Positions 24,437 through 32,774 are shown, counted from the first letter of the stretch. The stretch: DNA of 36,266 bases from Heteroruminococcus sp964369885 (GCA_964369885.1 CAYJGQ010000009.1:1-36266), one strand, 5' to 3'. Notes: a model not told the origin generated them from the letters alone. Translations and numbers: made by a program.

Positions 24437-24580
24437 CTATTGCACTTCCGGGATGGCTTACCCCCACGCACTACGTAGAGGGGGCAAATGGTAAAACCTT
24501 TAACCTACTCTATTTTTGCGCCGTGCTACACACAAAGCCGATATATTTTTCCCACCAAGCATTTAATTGCAGCCATTTTA

Positions 24581-24609
24581 TTGACGATGACTTGTTTTTT
24601 AGGTATTAT
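24581..24609 (+). promoter_or_regulatory. Sigma-A promoter of ridA
   Basis: TTGACG, 17 nt, TATTAT, about 45 nt upstream of the start codon. Confidence 0.78.
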
Positions 24610-24654
24610 TATCAGTGTTAAGACATCAACACCATAAAACGGAGGAACAAAATT

Positions 24655-25029
24655 ATGGCTACTGTAATTTCCACAAAAAATGCTCCTGGCGCAATCGGCC
24701 CCTACTCCCAGTGCAAGATCGTTGGAGATCTTGTCTTCACCTCGGGGCAGATTCCCATTGACCCTGCCACAGGCGATATGCCTGCCGCCATTGCCGACCA
24801 AACCCGTCAGGCACTTAACAACGTAAAGGCCATCCTTGAGGCGGCCGGTACCTGCATGGATAAGGTTATTAAGGCCACTGTGTTTCTTGATAACATGGAG
24901 GACTTTGCCGCGATGAATGAGGTTTACGCCACATTCTTCAGTGGTGACTACCCCTGCCGTAGCGCCATTGAGGTGGCAAAACTGCCCAAGGGTGCACTGG
25001 TTGAGATCGAGGTTATTGCCGAGAAGTAA
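24655..25029 (+). CDS. ridA: RidA family enamine/imine deaminase
   Basis: The 124-residue protein of the YjgF/YER057c/UK114 family hydrolyses reactive 2-aminoacrylate and related enamines released by PLP enzymes. The conserved Arg102 in Pro-Cys-Arg-Ser-Ala and the acidic Val-Glu-Ile-Glu near the C-terminus mark the active-site cleft of the trimer, so it belongs to the catalytically competent subgroup. CGGAGGAAC precedes the start. It has its own promoter and terminator. Confidence 0.95.
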   Translation: MATVISTKNAPGAIGPYSQCKIVGDLVFTSGQIPIDPATGDMPAAIADQTRQALNNVKAILEAAGTCMDKVIKATVFLDNMEDFAAMNEVYATFFSGDYPCRSAIEVAKLPKGALVEIEVIAEK

Positions 25030-25058
25030 GCCCGCACACCCAAAAGTGAAACAGCTAT

Positions 25059-25094
25059 AAAAAAACTCCCCTTTAGTAAAAGGGGAGTTTTTTT
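25059..25094. terminator. Bidirectional terminator between ridA and the symporter gene
   Basis: ACTCCCCTTT pairs with AAGGGGAGT around a short loop, with an A-run on one side and seven T on the other. It serves both convergent genes. Confidence 0.93.
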
Positions 25095-25107
25095 GCGGCC
25101 ACGCGGT

Positions 25108-26652
25108 TTATTTTTCAAACCATTCGGATTTTTTCTTGTTTTCATCCTCACTAAGGGCCACCATGTGGGCCACCACAACCTTTTCCTGATAACAGGCAAA
25201 GGTTTCGTCCAGATGCTTTTGTGGAAGCCTTGGGGTGATAAGGCTAACGATTGGCACCACAACAAGGCTTGAGAGTATGGCCATACCGCCGGCTGCTATG
25301 GGGCTTGCAAAGCCTATGAATAGGTTGGCCACCGTAATACCAATTCCGCAGACAAAGGAGGTCCAAACAGCCACCTTGCTGACCCTGCGCCAAAATAGTC
25401 CGTAAAGGAAGGGCCCCAAAAATGCTCCGGCCAATGCACCCCAGGAGATGGACATTAGGGTGGTAATAAGGTTTATGGGATTAAGTGCCAAAACCACCGA
25501 GAGGAGTATAAACAGAACACACATAACCTTTATTACAACGAGTTTTGTTTGGCTTTTCATATTTATAAAGGGCATTTGCTCCAAAAAGTCGAGGGTAAAG
25601 GTGGACCCCGAAGTAAGCACAAGTGAGGACAGGGTGGACATAGAGGCCGACAGCACCAATACAAGCACCACACCGATAAGCAGATCGGGCAGTGTTTGAG
25701 ACAGCATGGTGGGCACTATGTCATCAAAGACCATGCCGCTCTCGGGCTCTGTGTAGTAAAGGCGGCCAAAGCTGCCCAAAAAGTAGGAGCCGCCTGCAAT
25801 TATTAGGGCAAAAACGGTGGAGATTATGGTGCCGGCCTTTATGGATTTTTCGTTGTTGATGGTGTAAAACTTATGCACCATCTGCGGCAGACCCCAGGTG
25901 CCAAGGCTTGTTAGAATTACCACCCACAAAAGGTCTATGGGGTTTGGGCCAAAAAATGACACAAAGGCGCCCTCAAGCTCGGGTGTGGCGGGGTTTGGTA
26001 TGGCCGACAGGCGCTGGATGGCCTCGGTAAAACCGCCCTGACCATCAAGAATACGCACCACCACAAGTGAGATGCCACCTATCATGATAACACCCTGCAC
26101 AAGGTCGTTTATGGCGGTGGCCATGTAGCCGCCGGCCACAACATATATGCAGGTCAGCACTGCAATGCCTGCAATGCACCAGACAAAATCCAGCCCAAAA
26201 GCCATGGAGAACAGCCCCGACAGCCCCTTGTAAACCGAGGCCGAGTAGGGGACAAGAAACACGAAAATAATGACAGAGGACACCACACGCAGACTGTGGG
26301 AGAGGTATCGCTTTGAGAAGAAATCGGGCATGGTGGCCGATTCCAGGTGTTTGGTCATAACTCGGGTGCGGCGCCCCAATACCGTCCAGGCCAGCAGACT
26401 GCCCACAAGGGCGTTACCAATGCCTATCCAGGTGGCGGCCACGCCAAAGCTCCAGCCAAATTGGCCTGCGTAACCTATAAATACCACCGAGGAAAAGTAG
26501 GAGGTGCCGTAGGCAAAGGCCGTAATCCAGGGGCCTACATTGCGCCCCCCAAGCACAAACTCACCCACGCTGGAGCTGTGCTTGCGACATGCAATACCTA
26601 TGCAGGCCGTAACGATAAAGAAAATGCTGATGATCAAAATTTGTGATGCCAT
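25108..26652 (-). CDS. Sodium/solute symporter (SSS family, PutP-like), T-box regulated
   Basis: The 514-residue membrane protein has about 13 hydrophobic helices and the LeuT-like SSS fold. Family signatures include Gly-Thr-Ser-Tyr-Phe-Ser-Ser-Val in the second helix region, the Ala-Gly-Gly-Tyr-Met-Ala-Thr block and the Ser-Ala-Ser-Met-Ser-Thr-Leu-Ser-Ser segment, which usually forms a Na+ site. Homology alone would suggest proline uptake. The leader is a T-box whose specifier loop reads best as UAC, which predicts tyrosine or another aromatic substrate instead (inference). The start codon has GAAAGGATG upstream. A terminator shared with ridA follows. Confidence 0.88.
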   Translation of the reverse strand: MASQILIISIFFIVTACIGIACRKHSSSVGEFVLGGRNVGPWITAFAYGTSYFSSVVFIGYAGQFGWSFGVAATWIGIGNALVGSLLAWTVLGRRTRVMTKHLESATMPDFFSKRYLSHSLRVVSSVIIFVFLVPYSASVYKGLSGLFSMAFGLDFVWCIAGIAVLTCIYVVAGGYMATAINDLVQGVIMIGGISLVVVRILDGQGGFTEAIQRLSAIPNPATPELEGAFVSFFGPNPIDLLWVVILTSLGTWGLPQMVHKFYTINNEKSIKAGTIISTVFALIIAGGSYFLGSFGRLYYTEPESGMVFDDIVPTMLSQTLPDLLIGVVLVLVLSASMSTLSSLVLTSGSTFTLDFLEQMPFINMKSQTKLVVIKVMCVLFILLSVVLALNPINLITTLMSISWGALAGAFLGPFLYGLFWRRVSKVAVWTSFVCGIGITVANLFIGFASPIAAGGMAILSSLVVVPIVSLITPRLPQKHLDETFACYQEKVVVAHMVALSEDENKKKSEWFEK

Positions 26653-26680
26653 AACCGTTCATCCTTTCGGTTGGGGGCAT

Positions 26681-26981
26681 AAAAAAAGCCCCCTGCTAAA
26701 ATGCAGAGGACGAGAAAATTCCCGTGTTACCACCTCAGTTTACCGCATCCTCACGGGTGCGGTCTCGTCGGGTGCGGTCACAAGTGACGACACCCCAGCA
26801 CTATAACGTGTGCAGAGTTACGGCACAGCCTACTGCGCAAAATGCGGTTTGGTGTGCGGCTCTCGGAATGTATTGGGAATGCACCAAACCTGCGCCTCTC
26901 AGCATACGGCTACTCTCTGTTGGCAGAAGCATTCTTACTTGTTTCCGGTCAATGCCTTTAATTTTTTTGTTTTTCTTAACA
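26681..26981 (-). promoter_or_regulatory. T-box leader with intrinsic terminator; specifier probably UAC (Tyr)
   Basis: Stem I pairs CGGAA with TTCCG (26943-26947 and 26864-26868) and GAATGC with GCATTC (26929-26934 and 26877-26882). The loop between these helices has the 3' strand CCAATACA (26869-26876). UAC followed by A and then the lower helix is the canonical specifier position, so tRNA-Tyr is the likely effector. The T-box GAGGTGGTAACACG lies at 26719-26737. CCTCTGC/GCAGGGG with seven T (26681-26709) is the competing terminator. Uncharged tRNA would favour read-through into the symporter gene. CCA (Pro) in the same loop is the main alternative. Confidence 0.88.
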
Positions 26982-26987
26982 TGGAAT

Positions 26988-27016
26988 AGTTTAGCACATA
27001 AAATCGCTAAAGTCAA
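26988..27016 (-). promoter_or_regulatory. Sigma-A promoter of the T-box/symporter unit
   Basis: TTGACT, 17 nt, TAAACT on the minus strand, ending just upstream of stem I. Confidence 0.75.
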
Positions 27017-27284
27017 CAGGGGCGATTATTTTTATCAGGTTGCCCTCCAACAAATCAGCAGGCAGAGGGCAAGGGCGGTGTATTTTAAGCAGTTATACAC
27101 CGCATTGGTGAACAGATGTTTTTTGCCACCGCTATAATTTATAGTAGCTAAATTAAGATGGGTGGTTACCTGCAACAAAGACAGCACAAATTGCCTAAAA
27201 AACCTTAAAATGGCTGTGGTCGAGCTACAAAACAGCTCCAAAGGATAAATTTAATATAAAAAGATGTGTAAAAGCAAAAAATTA
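27017..27284. other. AT-rich intergenic region with one hairpin
   Basis: I see no gene here. The one notable element is GCGGTGTA (27075-27082) and its complement at 27096-27103, an 8-bp stem with a 13-nt loop. A 68-codon minus-strand frame lacks a ribosome binding site and any recognisable protein. Confidence 0.5.
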
Positions 27285-27313
27285 TTGTAATTTTACAGCT
27301 ACTGCTATATAAT
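27285..27313 (+). promoter_or_regulatory. Sigma-A promoter of the chemoreceptor gene
   Basis: TTGTAA, 17 nt, TATAAT, about 60 nt before the start codon. No sigma-D (flagellar) promoter pattern was found. Confidence 0.7.
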
Positions 27314-27373
27314 TAACCAGAAACAAAAAAAGAAAATAAACCGCTAAAATAAAATAAATGTAGGTGTAGAGTG

Positions 27374-29356
27374 ATGAAACATATCAGAACAAAAATTGTC
27401 GTGATGGTTTTAGCAATAGCGCTACTCAGCTCGGTATCACTGGGTGTTGCCGCAATAAGCATAACTCGAAGTGTCACCAAGGCCACCGTTACCGATGTGA
27501 TGAATGAGACGGCCGAAACCGTTTCTCATAATGCGCAAAATGCAATTGCGACATATACCACTGCGGTATCGGAAATTGCAACCCACGAAACCTTCACCGA
27601 CCCTCAGGCCACCCAAACCGAAAAAGAACTGATGGTGCAAAAAAAGGTTGAGCAGTACTATATGCAGAGCGGGGGCATACTAAATGCAAACGGGGTAGAC
27701 ATCTTTACGGGTGAGGACTACTCGGCCGAGCCGTTTTTCCAAAAGGCAATGCAGGGAGAAACCTACATGTCCACCCCCTACATATCGCAGGAGGGTGATG
27801 TGTCCATAGTGATGGCAAGCCCCATAAGCGTGAGGGGGGCCATTCAAAATGTGCTGTACTTTAGCTGTGACAACACCATTTTGCAGGAAACTGTGGCCGA
27901 CGGATGTATTGGTATTACAGGCGACTGCTACATACTTGACAAAAACGGCGTGACAATTGCCTATGGTGATCTTTCTTATGTAACCGAGCAGAGCAACGCC
28001 ATTGCCATGGCAGAGCAAAATCCCGAGGATGCACAGCTTGCACAACTTGCCGAGGTAGAGCGTAAGATGGTGGCGGGAGAAACAGGCTTTGCCATTTATC
28101 CCTACAATGGCAGTGTGTCCTGGCAGAGCTATCTTCCCATAGAATCTACCGACGGCTGGAGCCTTGCCATTGTGGTGGACGAGGGGGATGTAATGGCCCA
28201 GGCCGATGAGGCTGTGCTGATAATTATTGGAATAAGTGCGGCGGTCTTCTTCATAAGTGCCATTGCAGCCTTTAAGTTGGGCAGCAGCATAAGCCGCCCC
28301 ATAATGAGCTGTATTAACAGACTTACCGCCATGAAGGAGGGCGATTTGAGCTCACCCATGCCGGTGGTAAACAGCAGTGACGAAATAGGCACATTTGCAA
28401 GCGCACTTGAGGATATAATAAAAACCCAAAACATAATGATTGTCAACCTGACCGATCGCCTGGGAAGAATTGCAGCCGGCAACCTTGCCTTCACCGATGA
28501 GGAAAGCTACTACCACGGCGACTTTAGGCCGCTTGAAATCTCTCTAAACGAAATTCAGGAGCGCCTAAAAGGGGTAATCAGTGACATTGCACAGACAGCC
28601 GAGCAGGTTTCGATTGGAGCAAGCCACGTCGAGGTAGGCGCGGTATCACTCTCCCAAACCACAGACCAACAGGTCGATTCGGTGGAGGATATTTTAAGCT
28701 CCATGAAGGGGATACAGGAGGTATCGTCCCGAATTTCAGACGATGCCGACCGTGCCATGCAGCTAACCGATGAAACCGAGAGCAAACTCAACGAGAGCCG
28801 TGAATATATGAGCAGGCTATTGATGGCTGTAAATGACATACAAAAACAGTCCGACGAGATATCTCACATAATTAAAACAATTGATGACATAGCCTTCCAG
28901 ACCAATATTTTGGCCCTTAATGCGGCGGTTGAGGCGGCGCGTGCAGGAGCCTCGGGCAAAGGATTTGCCGTGGTGGCCGACGAGGTGCGAAACCTTGCAA
29001 ACCGCTCGGCACTGGCCGCAAAGGACACCGCACTGCTAATAGAGGGCTCGGCAATATCCACCCAAAATGTGGCCGATGTTGCCGGCAAAACCTCGGTGGC
29101 TTTGGAGGCGGTGGCGCAACATGCAAGGGCCACAGCCGAACACATGGTTATGATAAATAGCGAGCTTACGGGGCAAAATGTAAGCATTGAGCGAATTCAC
29201 CAAGGTGTGCAGAGCATATCCGAGGCCATACACGCCGACAGTGACACCTCAAAACAAAGTGCTACCACCAGCAAGGTGTTGACCGAAAACGCCGAGTTCC
29301 TAAAGGGTATGGTGTCGACATTTGTGGTGGAAACCACCCCCGATAATCAGGATTAA
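27374..29356 (+). CDS. Methyl-accepting chemotaxis protein with periplasmic-type Cache sensor
   Basis: The 660-residue transmembrane receptor has helix 1 at about 8-28 and an extracellular Cache-type sensor at about 35-275. Helix 2 at about 277-300 is followed by a HAMP domain (Ser-Arg-Pro-Ile segment, about 300-355). The long cytoplasmic coiled coil ends in the conserved hairpin tip, Ile-Ala-Phe-Gln-Thr-Asn-Ile-Leu-Ala-Leu-Asn-Ala-Ala-Val-Glu-Ala-Ala-Arg-Ala-Gly, which binds CheW and CheA. No CheR-docking pentapeptide is at the C-terminus. I chose ATG at 27374; GTG at 27371 is equally close. The ribosome binding site is weak. No other chemotaxis or flagellar gene lies in the window, so it is an orphan receptor; the ligand is unknown. 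Confidence 0.94.
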   Translation: MKHIRTKIVVMVLAIALLSSVSLGVAAISITRSVTKATVTDVMNETAETVSHNAQNAIATYTTAVSEIATHETFTDPQATQTEKELMVQKKVEQYYMQSGGILNANGVDIFTGEDYSAEPFFQKAMQGETYMSTPYISQEGDVSIVMASPISVRGAIQNVLYFSCDNTILQETVADGCIGITGDCYILDKNGVTIAYGDLSYVTEQSNAIAMAEQNPEDAQLAQLAEVERKMVAGETGFAIYPYNGSVSWQSYLPIESTDGWSLAIVVDEGDVMAQADEAVLIIIGISAAVFFISAIAAFKLGSSISRPIMSCINRLTAMKEGDLSSPMPVVNSSDEIGTFASALEDIIKTQNIMIVNLTDRLGRIAAGNLAFTDEESYYHGDFRPLEISLNEIQERLKGVISDIAQTAEQVSIGASHVEVGAVSLSQTTDQQVDSVEDILSSMKGIQEVSSRISDDADRAMQLTDETESKLNESREYMSRLLMAVNDIQKQSDEISHIIKTIDDIAFQTNILALNAAVEAARAGASGKGFAVVADEVRNLANRSALAAKDTALLIEGSAISTQNVADVAGKTSVALEAVAQHARATAEHMVMINSELTGQNVSIERIHQGVQSISEAIHADSDTSKQSATTSKVLTENAEFLKGMVSTFVVETTPDNQD

Positions 29357-29400
29357 CACTCAATTCTAAAAACCATGGTGACATAATAAATACTACCAGT

Positions 29401-29431
29401 AGTGCCCCCCACAGACATTGTGGGGGGCACT
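29401..29431 (+). terminator. Strong hairpin after the chemoreceptor gene, probable terminator
   Basis: AGTGCCCCCCACA pairs perfectly with its complement around GACAT. Only a short TGTTTT tract follows, so it may act as a terminator or as a 3'-end stabiliser. Confidence 0.7.
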
Positions 29432-29489
29432 GATGTGTTTTGGGTGTTGGGGATTGGTGTGGAGGTAAAATAAGCTGTAAAAATAAAAG

Positions 29490-29518
29490 TTGAAATAAAT
29501 TATCAAATAAAGTATCAT
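29490..29518 (+). promoter_or_regulatory. Sigma-A promoter of the ROK-like gene
   Basis: TTGAAA, 17 nt, TATCAT. The predicted start (near 29525) falls inside the palindrome at 29522-29531. Confidence 0.65.
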
Positions 29519-29521
29519 AAA

Positions 29522-29531
29522 GTGTATACAC
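29522..29531. promoter_or_regulatory. GTGTATACAC palindrome over the transcription start, possible operator
   Basis: This perfect 10-bp palindrome begins 4 nt after the -10 hexamer. A bound repressor here would block transcription. The regulator is not in this window as far as I can tell. Confidence 0.4.
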
Positions 29532-29619
29532 AATAAACAGTATGTATTGGTAGTGGCTGTAAATTGTGTTTTGGGAGCAAGCTTTCACACCTAAAATTAT
29601 TAGCAGGAGGAGCGCAGAT

Positions 29620-30996
29620 ATGAATTATCTTGGAGTAGAGGTATCGCCGAAAAATTGTCCGTCGCTTGACCCCGAGTTTATCCCACTGGGGCTTTACTAC
29701 AAAGCCTTTTTGCAGGGTGCCGACTGCGATTTTTCCATAGCCGTGGAGCGCAGTGGATCACAGGTGGCGGTTTACAACACCCGCATACACAGTGACCCCG
29801 AGAAAAAACAGGCCAATATATATTATATAGACAGGCTTGTTAAGACATTTTTGTGGCTAAAGGGTGGCTACAAGGTGTATCTGTGCGGAGATGAAGAAAT
29901 TTGCACCGCCCTTGTCAAGAGGTACAGTGCCCAGGGACTGCGTGCCTTTGATTATGATTTTATGGCCGGAATATACGGACTGCCCTTTGAGGTTGTGCGT
30001 GTGGACAAACTTCCGCAGGAAAAGGGGAGCGCCAAGGCCATAGGCCGCCACACCGACGGATGCCGCATTGGCTTTGATGCGGGCGGAAGCGACCGCAAGG
30101 TTTCGGCCGTGATTGACGGCCAAAGTGTTTACAGCGAGGAGGTGGTGTGGCATCCCAAAACCACCGCCGACCCCGACTACCATTATGAGGGCATTGTGTC
30201 GGCCATGAAGTCGGCCGCGGCCCACATGCCAAGGGTGGATGCCATTGGTATTTCCTCGGCAGGAATATACATTGATAACCAAACAAAGGCGGCCTCGCTA
30301 TTTTTAAAGGTGCCAAAGGAGTTGTACGAAAGCAAGGTGCGGGATATTTATATCCGTGCGGCGGCCGAGTTTGGAGATGTACCCATGCAGGTGTGCAATG
30401 ATGGCGATGTTACCGCCCTTGCAGGGGCCATAAGTCTTGATAAAAATAATGTACTGGGCATAGCCATGGGCACAAGTGAGGCCGTGGGATATGTTGATGG
30501 TGATGGCAATATTACAGGATGGCTAAACGAGCTTGCCTTTGCGCCGGTTGATGCAAATCCGCTGGCCATGCAGGACGAGTGGAGTGGCGACATAGGCGTT
30601 GGGTGCAAATATTTCTCGCAGGATGCCGTGATAAAGCTGGCCCCTGCGGCAGGTATAGCCCTAAACGAGGAGGCCTCGCCGGCCGAAAAACTCAAGGTTG
30701 TGCAGAACCTAATGGCAAATGATGATGCGAGAGCTGCAAAGATATTTGAATCCATAGGGGTTTACCTTGGCCATGCGCTGGCAATGTATCACCATTTTTA
30801 CGAGTACGAGCATGTGTTACTGCTGGGCAGGGTAATGTCGGGCAAGGGTGGAGATATTATTTTGTCCCGCTCCCTGGCTGTATTGTCCGAGGAATACCCC
30901 GAAGTGGCGGCCAAGGTAAGTGTTGGACTGCCCGATGAAAAGTTTCGCAGGGTGGGGCAATCGGCTGCGGCGGCATCACTACCCGAAATTTTGTAA
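29620..30996 (+). CDS. Actin-fold (ASKHA) sugar-kinase-like protein, ROK-related, with N-terminal extension
   Basis: The protein has 458 residues. From about residue 148 it has an actin-like ATPase fold: phosphate-1 motif Gly-Phe-Asp153-Ala-Gly-Gly-Ser-Asp-Arg-Lys, the Asn-Asp-Gly-Asp-Val-Thr-Ala-Leu-Ala-Gly segment with the probable catalytic Asp, a Met-Gly-Thr-Ser phosphate-2 motif and an adenosine motif Gly-Arg-Val-Met-Ser-Gly-Lys-Gly-Gly. The ROK zinc motif (Cys-x-Cys-Gly-x2-Gly-Cys) is absent. The first ~145 residues match no domain I know. I chose ATG at 29620 because GCAGGAGGAGC lies before it; the frame upstream to 29566 covers non-coding leader. The substrate is unknown. It is a single-gene unit. 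Confidence 0.72.
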   Translation: MNYLGVEVSPKNCPSLDPEFIPLGLYYKAFLQGADCDFSIAVERSGSQVAVYNTRIHSDPEKKQANIYYIDRLVKTFLWLKGGYKVYLCGDEEICTALVKRYSAQGLRAFDYDFMAGIYGLPFEVVRVDKLPQEKGSAKAIGRHTDGCRIGFDAGGSDRKVSAVIDGQSVYSEEVVWHPKTTADPDYHYEGIVSAMKSAAAHMPRVDAIGISSAGIYIDNQTKAASLFLKVPKELYESKVRDIYIRAAAEFGDVPMQVCNDGDVTALAGAISLDKNNVLGIAMGTSEAVGYVDGDGNITGWLNELAFAPVDANPLAMQDEWSGDIGVGCKYFSQDAVIKLAPAAGIALNEEASPAEKLKVVQNLMANDDARAAKIFESIGVYLGHALAMYHHFYEYEHVLLLGRVMSGKGGDIILSRSLAVLSEEYPEVAAKVSVGLPDEKFRRVGQSAAAASLPEIL

Positions 30997-31022
30997 GCTT
31001 ACAACAACGCTATAAAACACGA

Positions 31023-31054
31023 CAGTCCGCCTGCACTACTGCGCAGGCGGACTG
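31023..31054. terminator. Convergent hairpin terminator between the ROK-like and SASP genes
   Basis: CAGTCCGCCTGC pairs with GCAGGCGGACTG, a 12-bp stem. T-tracts on both sides are short (TTTT on the plus side, GTTTTA on the minus side). Confidence 0.75.
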
Positions 31055-31075
31055 AGCAACTTTTGGGGTTGCGTG

Positions 31076-31264
31076 TTACTTCATGGAGTTCTCGTAGCTC
31101 TCGATCATCTTCTTGACCATCTGGCCGCCAATGCTACCGGCCTGGCGGGAGGTTAGGTCGCCGTTGTAACCCTGCTTTAGGTTTACACCAACTTCGTTGG
31201 CAGCTTCCATCTTGAACTTTTCCAGTGCTTCCTTAGCGGCGGGCACTACAGGTTTGTTAGCCAT
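31076..31264 (-). CDS. Alpha/beta-type small acid-soluble spore protein
   Basis: This 62-residue protein coats and protects DNA in the dormant spore. The two family signatures are present: a Glu-x-Ala-x-Glu-x-Gly-Val stretch containing the germination-protease site region, and the C-terminal Gly-Asp-Leu-Thr-Ser-Arg-Gln-Ala-Gly-Ser-Ile-Gly-Gly-Gln-Met-Val-Lys. Length is normal. The ribosome binding site is AAGGAGAG. A sigma-G-like promoter upstream fits forespore expression. This is the clearest evidence in the window that the organism forms endospores. Confidence 0.96.
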   Translation of the reverse strand: MANKPVVPAAKEALEKFKMEAANEVGVNLKQGYNGDLTSRQAGSIGGQMVKKMIESYENSMK

Positions 31265-31321
31265 AATGTTTTACTCTCCTTAAATTTTCGGATAATTTTA
31301 ATTTCGCGCTTGCAGTAATAG

Positions 31322-31350
31322 TAGTATGGGTTTTAAGCATCGCAATATAA
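31322..31350 (-). promoter_or_regulatory. Sigma-G-type promoter of the SASP gene
   Basis: On the minus strand TTATA, 17 nt, CATACTA. The -10 matches the sigma-G consensus CATWHTA exactly, and the -35 matches GHATR at four of five positions. The -10 lies about 58 nt upstream of the start codon. Confidence 0.7.
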
Positions 31351-31390
31351 CAGGTATTTTTTTGCGCTTTATTATCCAAAATTTTCAGAA

Positions 31391-31425
31391 AAAAACCGCC
31401 ACGCAAAACATTGCCGGCGGTTTTT
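31391..31425. terminator. Terminator of the Dabb gene
   Basis: AAAAACCGCC pairs with GGCGGTTTTT around a 15-nt loop. On the minus strand seven T follow; on the plus strand five. It also insulates the SASP promoter. Confidence 0.85.
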
Positions 31426-31434
31426 GTTGGGTTA

Positions 31435-31725
31435 TTATATATGGTAGTCCACCGCTACGCTTTTTTCCACAACGCTATGCATGTGTTTTTTTACCACCGA
31501 CACATGATATTCGTCGGCCTGATATATCTCCATGGCCTCGGGGCTTTCAAAGGTTACGCTCAGCACAAGGTCGTAGGAGCGTGGCGAGGCCAAAAAGTCA
31601 ATGCCCACCTCGATATCAACAATTTGAGGTATGCGCCCCTTCATGGACATCAGTACCTCCTTTGATTTTTCGCAAACATTTGGGATGTCGCTTTGAAATT
31701 TGTAGCAAACAACATGTTTAATCAT
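31435..31725 (-). CDS. Dabb (stress-responsive A/B barrel) family protein
   Basis: The protein is about 96 residues and forms a small dimeric alpha/beta barrel in this family. Recognisable features are the opening Ile-Lys-His-Val-Val-Cys-Tyr-Lys-Phe, the Tyr-Asp-Leu-Val-Leu strand and the Tyr-x-x-His-x-x-Val-Val motif near the C-terminus. The biochemical role of bacterial members is mostly unknown. I chose ATG at 31725, 12 nt after AAAGG; an ATG at 31737 overlaps that site. It has its own terminator. Confidence 0.85.
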   Translation of the reverse strand: MIKHVVCYKFQSDIPNVCEKSKEVLMSMKGRIPQIVDIEVGIDFLASPRSYDLVLSVTFESPEAMEIYQADEYHVSVVKKHMHSVVEKSVAVDYHI

Positions 31726-31849
31726 ATCTATTACCATCCTTTAATTTTTTAGGCGCAAAAAACAACCACAAGAAAAATCAGTTGCAAGCTGCCGTGTTTT
31801 TTAGCTGTCGCACAGGGGGCCAAACAGCTTTTACATCACTGGGTTAAAA

Positions 31850-32707
31850 TCACATTACCTCCAGCAGACTGTCGGCAAGTGCGGCAAACTGCTCCATGGT
31901 AAGTTGCTCGGCACGGGCGGTGGTGGCAATGTCGGCTGTCTGCATGGCGGTGGCAATGTTGGCCTTGGGAATGCCAAGCCCTGCCGAAAGCGAGTTGTGA
32001 AGGGTTTTGCGTCGCTGACCAAAGGCCGCCCGCACTACCTTGAAAAAATTCCCCTCGTCGGCCACCTGCACACAGGGTGTCTTGCGGATGTCCAGCCTTA
32101 TCACGGCCGAGTCGACATTTGGTGCCGGCATAAAGGAGCCACGGCTGACGGGGAACAACAGGTGCGGCTGGCTGTAATACTGTACCGCCAAGGTTACCGC
32201 ACCCACCTGACGTGTGCCCGGCTTTGCGCATATGCGTGTGGCGGCCTCCTTTTGCACCATAACCGTTATGGACTCAACAGGCAGGCGTTCCTCAAGCAGT
32301 TTCATAAGTATTGGCGAGGTTATGTAGTAGGGTAAATTTGCACAGACCGCCACCTCCATGCCGGGAAATTCGTCGGCGATCAGGGCTTTAAGGTCGGTGT
32401 CCATAACATCGTTGTTTATAATTTTTACATTTTCATGCTCGGATAGGGTTTCGTCCAATATTGGTAGCAGGCGCTTGTCAATTTCGACACAGACCACCTT
32501 TTGTGCATCCAAAGCAAGGCAGTGGGTAAGCACCCCAATGCCTGCGCCTATCTCCAGCACGCCCCGCCCCTTTGCTCCACCCATCTCGGAAATACGGGGG
32601 CAGATTGAGGGGTTGACTATGAAGTTTTGCCCCAGTGCCTTGGAAAAACGAAATCCGTGCCTGTCCAGCAGTTCTCGTATCCTGCCTATGTTTGTAAGCC
32701 CCTCCAT
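31850..32707 (-). CDS. rsmA: 16S rRNA (adenine1518-N6/adenine1519-N6)-dimethyltransferase
   Basis: The 285-residue SAM-dependent enzyme (KsgA) dimethylates two adjacent adenines in helix 45 of 16S rRNA late in 30S assembly. Motifs are Leu-Gly-Gln-Asn-Phe at 25-29, motif I Glu-Ile-Gly-Ala-Gly-Ile-Gly at 52-58 and the catalytic Asn-Leu-Pro-Tyr-Tyr at 124-128. Length is normal. I chose ATG at 32707 because GGGGGA precedes it and family members begin here. The longer frame to 32803 runs through the leader and a likely promoter. Confidence 0.95.
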   Translation of the reverse strand: MEGLTNIGRIRELLDRHGFRFSKALGQNFIVNPSICPRISEMGGAKGRGVLEIGAGIGVLTHCLALDAQKVVCVEIDKRLLPILDETLSEHENVKIINNDVMDTDLKALIADEFPGMEVAVCANLPYYITSPILMKLLEERLPVESITVMVQKEAATRICAKPGTRQVGAVTLAVQYYSQPHLLFPVSRGSFMPAPNVDSAVIRLDIRKTPCVQVADEGNFFKVVRAAFGQRRKTLHNSLSAGLGIPKANIATAMQTADIATTARAEQLTMEQFAALADSLLEVM

Positions 32708-32774
32708 ATTGTCCCCCAAAAAAGTCAAATGTATAGGGCATATTTCCCCCATACCTTTGTGAATATTTGCCTTA

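Noticed and set aside
24461..24484. CCCCC/GGGGG hairpin between csp and ridA as a second terminator
   Set aside because: The loop is long, there is no T-run, and the csp terminator is already complete at 24405-24436.
27035..27241. 68-codon minus-strand frame upstream of the chemoreceptor gene
   Set aside because: No ribosome binding site, no homology recognised, and AT-rich intergenic composition.
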